DNA of 64,000 nt from Diabrotica undecimpunctata (lineage: Eukaryota > Arthropoda > Insecta > Coleoptera > Chrysomelidae), in NCBI RefSeq assembly GCF_040954645.1, contig NC_092808.1, positions 14,871,883 through 14,935,882 of the forward strand, read 5' to 3'. The notes under the pieces are model-generated. The model searched no databases and was not told where the DNA came from. It worked only from the letters and a program-made list of their open reading frames with translations. The stretch's first letter is position 1. Each line of letters opens with the position of its first letter. Made by a program: the position numbers and the translations under genes. Shown piece after piece: positions 54,331 to 64,000 of the stretch.

Positions 54331-55042
54331 AACACGTTAACTGCCGATCTATTTTGGGTAGGTTTTCACCAAAAGCCGCTTGAAACGCGCTGATGAAAAA
54401 TCAGTTTTAATAGAAACATTTATTTACTAATACAAAATAAAACAAGAAATACAAAATAACATAAAATATAGATATACAAAAAACTATTCTTCGTTCACAA
54501 ATTGTTGAGAGCACGAAATATGCCTCAAACTCATAAAACGGTCGTAAATCATAGGCGTTCCTAAGGTGTTTATTCATTAAATAATAATATAATGTTTTAA
54601 TACTGTTATATATAATATTGATAATATTTTAATACTAATATATTTAGCAAAAAAACAATTAAAACTTTCACGACTAATGTTGGTTATTATATTATATTAA
54701 TAAAAATAAGAATTTAACCATTAACAATTTTGTAAATAAGAATACCTTATCTCTTTGGATATTTCAATACTAATCTTCGCGTTTAATCACTTTACTAGAA
54801 AACCTGGAATTCATATCTGAAGGTACTATTCGTTGCAAGATAATTAAGATGGAATTCCCCAGATTTTTAATAATATAATTATATTCGAAACTTAACTTGA
54901 AAGGGTGAAGTTATTACGAACGAAAACAATTTTTTTGTTTAGTACGTTTTTGATCGCATGTAATTTACGGCTCGTCGGTGTTTCCGCGTCTACGGCAGTA
55001 ATTAGCGTCTCGAATATTTCTTTTGCGAATTATATGCAGTGA
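54331..55042. other. Non-coding stretch
   Basis: Probably includes the 5' part of the following DNA transposon, but no TIR was identified. Confidence 0.4.
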
Positions 55043-56495
55043 GTGAGTGATTTTTTATTCCATATACCTACGAACATATACGTACCTTTCACTCGTGCTC
55101 GTTTTGTTGGATTGTTTGTGATGGCTTCATCATCAAGTTTTACACCGGTACTGTTGCGTACAGTCAGTAAGTCTGTCTATTCACCAAGAGAGAAGACTAT
55201 TGTCCTGAATGTTCACGATTCTCTGGTTTCTCTGAATCCCACAAACACTGTTCGCAACATAGTAGAAAGTTGTGCCAACATGATTGGCGTAGGAGAGTCA
55301 ACTTTATATAGGTTCCTATCAGAAAGAAAAAACACGGTATACCTAACCCAAATACAAACGAACACTTAAAGAGAGGGAAAAAGTCTATTGAAATTGATGA
55401 ATTTGCCAAAAATGGTATTCGAAGGAAAATTCATGGATTTTTTTTCAAAAAAGAAATACCAAACCTAAACAAAATTTTACAAGAAGTTAGAGACGACCCG
55501 GATTTGCCTCATATCGGACGAACTAAATTGTGGCAAGTTTTAAAAGAATTAAATTTCCGGTGGGAGAAATCAGACCGAAAATCACTTTTGATTGACCGGG
55601 AGGAGAAGATAATGTTGGAGAAGAAATTATCTAAGATTCATACGAAAATCCCGGGCTGAAGAAAGGCCCATCTTCTACCAGGATGAAACGTGGGTAAACT
55701 CAGGTCATACTCTAAAAAAAATTTGGCCAGATAAAAATATATTAAGCTCCAGGCAAGCCTTTATGGAAGGTTGGTCTACTGGTATCTCCCCACCTTCTGG
55801 TAAAGGCAGTAGATTAATAATTTCTCACATTGGCACTGAAAAAGGATTTGTTAAGCATGGTTTGTTGGAATTTTATTCCAAAAGCACAAAAGACTATCAC
55901 CAGGAGATGACAGCTGATGTTTTCGAAGAGTATTTTGAGCAAATGATTGAACACATACCACCAAATTCAATTATAGTATTAGATAATGCACCTTATCATT
56001 TACGACTAGTAGAAAGACTTCTAACGAATGCGTGGAACAAAACAGGATATTTTTGACTGGCTGCGGAATAAGTATCTGCCTTACGAAGATGGAATGGTAA
56101 AAGCAGAACTTTTAAAAATTGCCCGGCAACACAAATCCAAGTTCAAGAAATACGTAGTTGACAAAATGGCGGAAAGGCGAAACATCACAGTCTTTAGACT
56201 TCCACTCTACCACTGCGAAATAAATTGAACTCGTTTGAGCACAAATGAAAAGTTATGTGGCTAGAAAAAATACGTCATATAAAATACAAGTTGTACGTGG
56301 ATTGTTATACGAGTCTTTATAACATATTACAAAACAAAACTGGAAAGATGCAGTAAGACATGTAATAGAAGAAGAACAAAAAATGTGGGATCTTGATAAC
56401 ATAATTGATGCGACCGTAGAGATTATTAACCTAATTATTAACCCTCAAGACGACTCGGATTCCGAAGTTGATCCTATTTATTTTGAATTTGAATA
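55043..56495 (+). pseudogene. IS630-type (DDE_3) transposase with frameshifts
   Basis: Likely start MASSSSFTPVLLRTVSK at 55121. The N-terminal half has PREKTIVLNVHDSLVSLN and IGVGESTLYRFLSERK (HTH), then after a frameshift KRGKKSIEIDEFAKNG, LPHIGRTKLWQVLKELNF (second HTH). A second shift leads to FYQDETWVNSGHTLKKIW (first catalytic Asp) and SRLIISHIGTEKGFVKHG. Next is NSIIVLDNAPYHLRLVERL (second Asp), and after a third shift WLRNKYLPYEDGMVKAELL, PLYHCEI and IELV-AQMKSYVARKN (catalytic Glu, with Trp changed to TGA). The acidic C-terminus DDSDSEVDPIYFEFE ends at 56495. All three catalytic acids are visible, so decay is limited to about four frameshifts and two stops. Confidence 0.85.
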
Positions 56496-56553
56496 GTTTT
56501 CTAATCGTAATTATATAAGGTAAGTAATAGTAGTTGTAATCGTAAGGTATTAA

Positions 56554-57205
56554 AGGGGAAAGGCGCAAAATGTCGCCTGTCAAAATGTTCAATGTGTTTT
56601 AAATGTATCCATTTTTTTTCAAATCCTGAGAAAACTAAAAAGCATTTTTGAAAAATTTAAAAGCAGAATGAAATATTTTTTAGAATAAATAAAAAGTTTC
56701 TTTTGCATGCAATATTTTCAATTAAAAATTATACTATATTTTCTCTTTTATTTTCACCCCTGTTACATAACATATTAAAATAAACACTGTAGAAGTTTTC
56801 AGAGACTTTCTGCCCTGAGTAATAATGTATTAATTAATATTTAAATGGGAATAAGCCACAAGTAAAGGTTAAAATACATTTATTGACGTTTCAATTTCCA
56901 CTTCGGAAATCGTTCTCAAAATACAAACATTAATGTTTGTATTTTGAGAACGATTTCCGAAGTGGAAATTGAAACGTCAATAAATGTATTTTAACCTTTA
57001 ATTGTGGCTTATTCCCATTTAAATATTAATTAATTTAAAATGCCACAAGAAAATAGCTTCAGAACAATAGTAATAATGTATTCTTTCATTCTGCGTTTAA
57101 ATTTTTCAAAAATATTTATTAGTTTTCTCCGGATTCGAAAATAATGGATACATTTAAAACACATTGGAAATTTTACCAGGCGACATTTGGCGCCTTTTTC
57201 CTTAA
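56554..57205. mobile_element. TTAA-flanked foldback/MITE containing a second palindromic element
   Basis: The left end after TTAA reads AGGGGAAAGGCGCAAAATGT; the right end, inverted, reads GGAAAAAGGCGCCAAATGTC and is followed by TTAA. The outer arms (about 56554-56690 and 57083-57205) pair through CAATGTGTTTTAAATGTATC. TTAA on both sides suggests piggyBac-type mobilisation (inference). The interior is occupied by the palindrome at 56831-57033. Confidence 0.75.
56831..57033. mobile_element. Nearly perfect 203-bp palindrome, nested
   Basis: Arms of about 100 bp meet at about 56932 (ACAAACATTAATGTTTGT). Each begins TAATTAATATTTAAATGGGA and contains AATAAGCCACAA, ATTTATTGACGTTTCAATTT and TTCGGAAATCGTTCTCAAAA; I see one mismatch. 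A shortened relative lies at 47767-47865. Confidence 0.9.
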
Positions 57206-57649
57206 TTAAATAAATGTATCTTTTACAAATGGCAAGAAACTTTTTATTTTTGAATAAAATAAATAAGTTTTATTAAAAAATACAATTTACATAAGTACAA
57301 TTTAAAAAATATATTTATTTAGTTCAAATAAATGTTTATTTATTTAGTTCAAATAAATGTTTCAATCATATACTCTACGACACTGGTCGTTCATATCTAA
57401 CCATTCAAAATACCCCCGTAATAGGATTATAAGGTATTGTATTCCTTCAGATATAAGGTGAGTTAGTCGAAAACGTCTTAAACCGTCAGTTTTAGGTTGG
57501 TTTTTACTATTATATCGTATTACTTATCCTCTCTGTATTTCAGTTTTCTAATTAGGGTTAAACTTGTATCTATCTATCTATCTATCTATCTATATATTGT
57601 AACTATCAACAAATTGTGAACTGACTATACAAGAGAAAACGTAATGTTT
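57206..57649. other. Non-coding stretch with (TATC)n
   Basis: AT-rich. It includes a tandem ATTTATTTAGTTCAAATAAATGTTT pair at about 57315-57362 and a (TATC)n run at about 57567-57594. Confidence 0.6.
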
Positions 57650-59880
57650 GTAAACCTGATTGAACGCAAGAGGATGTAGAAGCCGCTATTTCGTCAATAT
57701 ACAACGGAAACAACACCAGAGAAACTGTTTTTAAAGATTTAAAATACCGAAAACTTCTTCACTTCGATGAATGAAGCAAACTGAGAAAGGCCCCTGGGCT
57801 CTTTGCTTGGCAAACACAATCCTGTTTTTTCTAGTCCCAATGAACAGTTACTAGTAACACATTTGTTAGAGATTCAGTCCAGTTTTTATGATTTTACTTC
57901 ATTATGCATAGCCTATGAACTTGCAGAAAGACTAAAAATCTAGCATCTATTCAATAAAACTAAAAAATTGCTGAAGGAGACTGGCTAAAAGGTTTTTTAA
58001 AAAGAAATCCTGGACTGTCTATTTAAAAACCTGAAGCCACAAGTTTTACTATAGCCTTAGGTTTCAGTGAAGAACTATTAACAATTTTTTTTAGTTTTTT
58101 AAAAACAGTTTCAGACAGTTACAATTTTAGTTCAAAAACATTTACAATTATGATGAAACAGGTATAAGCACTGTACCGAAACCTACGAAGATATTGGCAA
58201 AAAAGAGACAAAAGCAAGTAGGAAGAATAGTTAGTGGCGAAAGAGGTTTCAACATAACAATGGCATGTGCATTTTCACTGACTGAAAACTGAATTCATTA
58301 ATTTTATCTGTTTCCTTGAAAGATGCTCCATTATTATTAAGAGATACGCCTTAAGCAACTGTCGTTTCTGGCACTGGTTGGATGGATAGGGAGAATTTTT
58401 TATAAATATTTGGATAATTTTATAGGGCATTCTAAGCTGAGCAAGAAAAAAGCCAGTTTTACTAATCTTGGACAGGCCCATTAGCCATAAGCAGCTTGAG
58501 GGGTGAGAGGTGTTGAAAGCAAGAGAAAATCATATAGTAAAGCTGACTTTCCCATCCCACTGGAAAGCAAGCAAGGAAAAGCCAGTTTTACTAATCTTGG
58601 AGTAGCAAATTAGCCATAAGTAGCTTGAGGGTGTATTAAAAGCAAGCAGTCACCAAATGCAGCCACATGATTTACAATTTTTTGGACCAGACAGACCAAA
58701 AATCTAATATATGATTGCATGTATAAATTTAATGATAATACGATATTCATAGATAGCGCCGCTACGTACCTCTGTCGATAAAAATGTTTATTTAGATAAT
58801 AAATATGTATCATTTTTCAATGATATGTGTGGATGAAACTTAATGTTCTTGCAAATTCGTAACTTTAATATATTCCGATTGACACAGCGGAGCAGTAAAA
58901 TATTATACATAAAGATGTTGTTAAAGATATCTTTGCTTACTTGGTCTACTAGGTATTTGATAAAATTACTGTATACACAACTTGGCAACTCAGCCAATGG
59001 ATATAATGATAGAAAACTGTAATTTATATTAGGGTTTGAAAATATTACAGAGTCATCATGTAGAAATCTACAATTAAGTTAAAAAATTTACCAGAGCTCA
59101 TGCAGCAGTAGAGCCATCTCTAGGATCAGAAACAAATTAATTGTGGGTGAAGATCAACCTTAAGGCTCAGTTCAGTCAGGAATGCGATTTCTACATGACA
59201 ACTTATAAAAGAGAACTGACCACAATACACGACTTGGTGCAATTAAGCGACAGAGCATTTCAAAAAGTGGCTACAGTAGATAAAGCTACCAAAGGTTTTA
59301 AAAGAAGTGGCATTTATCCATTTAACCTGAATGTTTTCGAAGAATCTCATTTCCTGCCTTCGACTGTGAATTATAATGTAGAAAACTTATCTAATAATAA
59401 CGAAACTACTACATTAACACAAACATCAACTTTAAATCTTCTTTTACCAAATGTTCAGTCTTCATCATTTGTAGAGGTATTATAAAGCGTATCGCCAGTT
59501 GCAGTTTCAGACAATAAAAATGATGCTTTAGGAGAAAAACAAGAAAGCAGAAGAGCAAAGCGTTTTCTTTAACGCCAAAAAAAAGCTTAGCAAATATTTA
59601 TAAAAGCCACTTTTAAATAAAAATAAAATAACGAGAAAGAAGAAAAATGCAAAAATAATTAAAAAAAGAAATTAAAGCATCAATAGTGAAAGCAAGAATA
59701 AAGACGGTTGGCTGTGCATTTTTGTCATAGCACCTATTAATAAAGCAAACAAGGCGAAGGATCTACACATTAGGTTCCAAACTTGTCATCGGTGGGCCTA
59801 CGAAGAATACGCGGGAGTAGAAGAGGATGATAATGAGTTCATCTGTGAATTGTGTTTATGTTTACCATGTCCATTACCTT
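57650..59880 (+). pseudogene. pogo/Tigger-type transposase relic
   Basis: Order of blocks: TQEDVEAAISSIYNGNNT (HTH), GDWLKGFLKRNPGLSI (CENP-B-type HTH), [30 protein letters not shown] text at about 58140 with the first catalytic Asp, and [18 protein letters not shown]. Then come TGWMD, PVLLILDRPISHKQLE (second Asp, about 58450), a duplicated version of the same block, and HQMQPHDLQFFGP (about 58655, third Asp). After about 450 bp of unassigned sequence the C-terminus follows at 59141-59485 (FQKVATVDKATKGFKRSGI, YPFNLNVFEESHFLP). At about 59790-59860 is a Cys-rich end (CHRWAYEEYAGVEEDDNEF, CELC). Many stops and frameshifts. Such enzymes are TA-targeting cut-and-paste transposases. Confidence 0.8.
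58441..58650 (+). repeat. ~130-bp-period tandem duplication in the pogo relic
   Basis: GCAAG-AAAA-GCCAGTTTTACTAATCTTGG and ATTAGCCATAAG-AGCTTGAG occur at 58441-58500 and again at 58571-58630 with several differences. It duplicates the second catalytic block (LLILD against LLILE). Confidence 0.8.
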
Positions 59881-60359
59881 CTTACTTATTATCATGAGTT
59901 GGATATTTCCAATCAAGTTAATCACCCTATATAATCACAGTTGTAATGAATAACACCCAACATAGTACGTTTAATAAATTTCGGACGAAAATCTCAGCCA
60001 TGACTAATCCAAGCAACCCGATCTATTACAAATAACTATTTACGAACAACTTAAATTATGTCCATTGGGAGGGGCACAATAATCTTGTCTACTATTTACA
60101 TACCTTCTTAGTAGTTGTAATTTAATTCTTGAATGGACACAAACATACCATAATAGTTGCAGTTCAGAACATACACTGCTAAATCTTGAATTGATAACGT
60201 GGGAAAATTATACACTTAATAAGGCCATATTTAACTATAGATGTATAAGAAGAAGAAATACGTCATTATCTAAAATAAACACTTAAACTGTTTGTATGTT
60301 AAACTCTAAAAATTTTCTGGTGTAAAGCAAATGATAGAATCAATATAGTTAATTTTTTG
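59881..60359. other. Non-coding stretch
   Basis: Nothing recognised. Confidence 0.45.
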
Positions 60360-60775
60360 TAAATCTACGCTGCCGTCATTTGGTGTAGCGTGCTGAACAC
60401 TGTGAAATACGCCAAGCTGATGGAGACTTCGCAAAGACGAATACTTCTCAGGATATCTGGAGCCTACAGGATGGCCTTAAATGGGGCTCTGTGTATTAGT
60501 GGAGTGGTGATACCGATCGTCTTGTTGTGCAAAAAGCGAGCGATTGTGTATGCGAGGAGTATGGATGGAAATATAAATAAGAAAGAGAGAAAGAGTACGA
60601 TAGAGGAGTGGCAGAGGGAATGAACGAATAATAACAGAAAGGCAAGGTGAACGAAGGAGCTTATTTCTTATCTGAGGCCCTGGTGGGAATGTAGTTTCAG
60701 GAAACCGGACTACTTGCTGACGCAGTTTCTGACTGGACAGGGGTAGGCAAATAAGAGGGATCTGAAATTTTGTTT
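60360..60775 (+). pseudogene. R1-like LINE, C-terminal fragment
   Basis: Frame 60390-60623 and its continuation read IYAAVIWCSVLNTVKYAKL, METSQRRILLRISGAYRMA, LNGALCISGVVIPIVLLCK, STIEEWQREW, then KELISYLRPWWEC and PDYLLTQFLTGQG. This matches the post-RT region of R1/Jockey-type ORF2 (VWC...QR..L+..AYRT; W...; LTQFLTGHG). RT palm, knuckle and tail are missing. Confidence 0.75.
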
Positions 60776-61313
60776 TTTTTTCTTGAGAGCCAAGTACGGG
60801 TAAGTACCAAAATTATCTTATGGCCTAATGGAAATATTTTCGTTTTTCTGTTTTCTATTGGTAAATGGCAGTTCTAGAACGATTTTTTTCTGATTTATGG
60901 TGATATTGATATATAAGTTAAGTTGTAAGTTTTCCTTAATATAATCTAGTTATTTTTCTATTAAGCTGATAATTTTTCGACTGTTCTTACAACCATTCAA
61001 ATTTCGTCATTTTGTGTCATGTGGAACAATTTCACCCAATCATGTCAACATTAGACTGATAATTGCATTCAGTGCAATTTTCAATCCCTATGACAACACG
61101 ATCGAGTTTGACAACTTCATCCAAATAAATTTCAAAATGTCACGTTTATATATTTATAATGCGTGGTAATAGATCTTCTATAGTAGAGAACAGCAACGAA
61201 TCTAATGTTAACTTAAATTTTAATAATGGTACTTTCACTAACTGTACTTTTAATAAAAAAATGTTTCGTTATGTTGAGTTATGATTTTTTTTTTTTCGAA
61301 AAATTATCCGCCG
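60776..61313. other. Non-coding stretch
   Basis: Nothing recognised. Confidence 0.45.
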
Positions 61314-61452
61314 AATATCCCTCGGACATTAATGAATGCCTCATAATTTCATGACAAATTTCTCAAGCTCGTTGCTTGGTTACAGCAACCAAGGAACGAG
61401 CTTTCGATTGTGATGAAATTATCTCGTCTGTTATCAATGTCCTAGGGATATT
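61314..61452. repeat. Imperfect palindrome, about 139 bp
   Basis: AATATCCCTCGGACATT...CATAATTTCAT...AGCTCGTTGCTTGGTT pairs with AACCAAGGAACGAGCT...ATGAAATTAT...AATGTCCTAGGGATATT around a centre at about 61384. Non-coding foldback sequence. Confidence 0.8.
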
Positions 61453-61614
61453 ACTACTGATAATTAATTTATGCATTTTAGTTTTTTATTGAGTCATAAC
61501 AGCACTATTCTCGAACGGTAGTTGAAGTTTTAACCAAAACACGGTTATTCCGTCACTACCTTGGGGTATTCTGGTCTGGTGTCATACTCGGCTGGAAGAT
61601 GCCAGGGTGTCTTA

Positions 61615-61777
61615 GGGTGCGTTCATAACGGAGACCATCGCACCGTCTCCTCGCCTAGAGCGTAGCACTGACGGCGAACGCTCGCATTTAAAGTAATGCA
61701 TTTATTTTACCGAAAATCGACTAAATGATACCATCCCATGGCCCGAGCGAGGGTCGGCGCCTCGTTATGAACGCACG
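61615..61777. mobile_element. Small MITE with GGGTGCGTTCATAACG termini
   Basis: GGGTGCGTTCATAACGG at 61615-61631 recurs inverted as CTCGTTATGAACGCAC at 61761-61776. The 160-bp element is GC-rich relative to the flanks and non-coding. No clear TSD; hAT-like by size and ends, but unproven. Confidence 0.7.
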
Positions 61778-62654
61778 CTTACTCCGTAACAATAGATGTC
61801 TAAAAAAGATTTCCCCCATCGCTGCCTGATAGAATTTAATGAATACCTTCTTAGGCTCTTACCGGAGTCTGGCAATAAGGCAATTCAAAAAAGAGTTTAT
61901 GGCCAAATGACAGATGAAATAGACACAGGCACAATAATAAGTCAGAGAGACTACTTAAGCAACCTGTTTTTTATCTGATAATGGATGAAATAATTGGCAA
62001 TAAGAAATTTTATGTCGATTAAAAATTTTAATTCTTTTTAAGAAATTTAGGTGTTTTTTTATTGATAGTATATTATTTGTAAATAATTTTCATGTGTTTA
62101 TGCCATATCACAATTTTTATAAAAACTGTGCTGTTAATAACTTTCAAACGGAGTATAATATTTTACTCGAGCGGTGTAGTTTTACTCATTATTCAACCGA
62201 AAGAATTAAGAATTAATTTCAAATAATCCAATTCTACTATACGTATTTGTATTGTAACTGTAGCTTAAATTGGTATTTAAGAATCTCATAAACCATTGTC
62301 CCCTTAAATTCAACAGACTTAATTAATCGACTGGTATCTTGGATATTCTAAAAGTAAAATAGGGAATATAAATAAGACCGATATTAGGAATGGACTGTCA
62401 GATTCGCGGCCTTTTCAATAAATAATTAAGAATGATAAAGCAATATTGACATACAAGTGTTGATCTAGGATTCTTATAAGTTTCATGTATTATAAGGGTA
62501 GGACTAGCTCAAAAAAGAGCTAACCCTAACTCTTAACGAAAGGTGCCAGACCGCCCCTCCTAAGTTTTTTAAATCAAACTTTTTTGAAATCCCCATAATA
62601 CAGTCATCAGAGATAAAAGAACTGATGAAATGATGAACACTAAATTTCTAAAAA
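61778..62654. other. Non-coding stretch
   Basis: The open frame at 61796-61978 has no recognised domain. Nothing else supported. Confidence 0.4.
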
Positions 62655-62815
62655 TGATACAAGCGGAATTTTGCTGAAAATGTCAATATTTGAACTCCTG
62701 AAAAAATATTTAAAAAAGTTTGCTGTTGTCATCCCCGGGCTTTTTTCTTAAACCTTTCATTTGCAACGGGAGAAGGGGGGACGAAAAACAACGATTTACC
62801 AAGTAGGTATACAAA
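62655..62815 (+). repeat. Dispersed repeat, copy 3
   Basis: Carries GCGGAATTTTGCTGAAAATG, a TTAAAAAAGTTTGCTG stretch, CATCCCCGGGCTTTTTTCTT and ACGATTTACCAAG, in the order seen at 1171-1345. More diverged than copies 1 and 2. Confidence 0.6.
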
Positions 62816-63089
62816 AAAAGGTTTAAACAAGAACTGTACCCTACGGCACAAGGTCAACTTTAGAGTTGAGGGCGAGTAGAATCTATAGCCAAATTTTGGT
62901 GCAACTCGGTGCAGACCCAGACAATTATACAGTTAAGCTGTATAATTTCTTGAGATAATCTGATGGAGTGGTAAATACAACCTCAAAGAAAAAAAATTGC
63001 CTTTTTTATACTACGTTTGAAGTGATAAGCCCTTCGAACCAAGACAAATGAATTTCAGCGTAACAACTATAGTAAGTCTTAAATACTGG

Positions 63090-63290
63090 AACTTCTTCTT
63101 CTTCTTCTTCTTCGCGCGACTAGGATTACTCCTGTTTGTCTGCCTCTTATTCTGTTTCAGTCGTTGTTGACTGTACATTATCTTTCCACCTTTTTGGCGG
63201 CCTTCCAACGGGTCTTCTGCTATACGGCTTGTTGTTTTTACAGATGTTCGCTAATCTATCTGGTCTCATTCTAGGAGATCATCGCAGGAT
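63090..63290 (-). pseudogene. LINE 3' end with (GAA)n tail
   Basis: The minus strand reads MRPDRLANICKNNKPYSRR then PVGRPPKRWKDN, a LINE ORF2 C-terminal RPVGRP motif, followed by stops and (GAA)8-type repeats at 63113-63090. Confidence 0.6.
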
Positions 63291-63319
63291 AACTAGTTAA
63301 GCCCACTTCTCTTTAATGT

Positions 63320-63417
63320 AATAATGGACGAAATAATACAAGCATTACGTAAAGGTCATGGTTACAGAATGGGGAACAAAGAAATCCAAATATTATGTTA
63401 TGCAGATGACGCCGCAT
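63320..63417 (+). pseudogene. RT palm fragment cut by another LINE
   Basis: Reads FNVIMDEIIQALRKGHGYR then MGNKEIQILCYADDAAL, an RT palm ending just after the catalytic YADD. The reading runs into a hexamer repeat that is the tail of the oppositely oriented LINE. Confidence 0.7.
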
Positions 63418-64000
63418 TAGTCATAGTCATAGTCATAGTCATAGTCATAGTCATCTTTATTGATCCTTTAAGACATTCAAAATAAATGTATAGGATACGT
63501 CACTACAGAATTTGGTATAAAAAACATTAGTGTGTATAATACAATATTCACAGTGTAAAAGAAATTGACGAAACATAAAATATATAAAATAACATTTTTA
63601 CAAGTAAAATATGAAGCTATCGCAGTTTGTCCTCAAGATATTCATTTATAGAATAATATGCTTTTCTTAAGAGTAAATCTTTAACATTTTTTTTAAATTT
63701 AGAGATAAGTGGTATTTCTTTCACAGTTTTTGGCAAATGATTGTATAAGGTCAGTCCCATATATCTGAAGCAATTTTGAAATTTGGATGTTCTGTGTTTA
63801 GGAACTCGTAAAGATTCAGCACTTCTTGTATTGTAGTAGTGATTGTCTGAATTTACTGGAAATGTATTGATTTCCTCTTTGACATATAGTAAACATTTAT
63901 AGATATATAGGCAGTAGAAAGTTAAAATTTGATGTTTAATAAAAACTGGTTTACAAGACTGTTGATAATCCAAATTAAAAATTTTACGGATAATTTTTTT
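63418..64000 (-). mobile_element. LINE 3' part with (ATGACT)n tail, runs off the window
   Basis: The plus-strand TAGTCA hexamer repeated about six times (63418-63454) is the 3' tail. The minus-strand frame 63973-63617 (118 codons) reads LTFYCLYIYKCLLYVKEE, SDNHYYNTRSAESLRVPKH, RYMGLTLYNHLPKTVKEIP and LISKFKKNVKDLLLRKAYY, ending SINEYLEDKLR. This is the characteristic C-terminus of a widespread invertebrate LINE group (HSYNTRN...; GI.LYN.LP..IK...FK..LK..L). The frame is intact to the stop. The element continues beyond 64000. Confidence 0.8.

Noticed and set aside
61615..61777. tRNA-derived SINE
   Set aside because: No recognisable A/B boxes; the terminal inverted repeats indicate a MITE.

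Overview
The window is AT-rich, intron-poor eukaryotic DNA in which every recognisable coding segment belongs to a transposable element (TE) or to a TE-like multicopy gene. There are many non-LTR retrotransposons with reverse transcriptase, APE-type endonuclease and RNase H. There are also MULE, piggyBac, IS630/Tc1/mariner and pogo/Tigger DNA transposons, plus foldback/MITE elements and microsatellites. This mix suggests an arthropod, most likely an insect and perhaps a beetle. That guess rests on protein-level resemblance and was not checked by any search. No tRNA, rRNA, CRISPR array or convincing single-copy host gene was found.

Layout. 1-5 kb: a foldback element with ~165-bp arms, two copies of a dispersed repeat, microsatellites and a Jockey-like LINE 3' end. 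5.3-8.9 kb (minus strand): a decayed DUF7869-type gene, then a nearly intact FLYWCH-MULE transposase gene with one in-frame stop and short terminal inverted repeats (TIRs). 12.6-16.1 kb: a second, different DUF7869-type locus with an internal tandem duplication, split by an I-clade LINE with a 14-bp target-site duplication (TSD). 16.4-18.5 kb: a piggyBac relic carrying a LINE fragment (12-bp TSD). 18.5-27.3 kb: consecutive LINE fragments, including LINE-in-LINE nesting. 29.1-30.8 kb: a mariner-like relic split by a LINE (13-bp TSD). 31.3-37.9 kb: LINE fragments, a nearly complete minus-strand LINE with endonuclease and RT, and another LINE with an uninterrupted 368-codon RT ORF inserted in a dispersed repeat. 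39.7-42.9 kb: a (TA)n tract, a GTACGTAC-rich zone, a degenerate IS630/mariner transposase and an inverted second copy of the dispersed repeat. 43.9-54.3 kb: more LINE fragments, a Tc1 fragment and foldbacks. 55-60 kb: a DDE_3/IS630 transposase, a TTAA-flanked nested foldback and a decayed pogo/Tigger gene. 60-64 kb: an R1-like fragment, small palindromes/MITEs and a LINE with a hexamer-repeat tail that runs off the window.

The genes do not form a pathway; the window records successive insertions. Relative ages can be read from nesting: the I-LINE is younger than DUF7869 locus 2, LINE fragments are younger than the piggyBac and mariner relics, and a GAA-tailed LINE is younger than the dispersed repeat it sits in. 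The least explained components are the two DUF7869-type loci, which behave like a mobile or repeatedly copied family of unknown function. LINE family labels used here (L-GAA, L-GAT, L-C) are descriptive names for this window, not database names.
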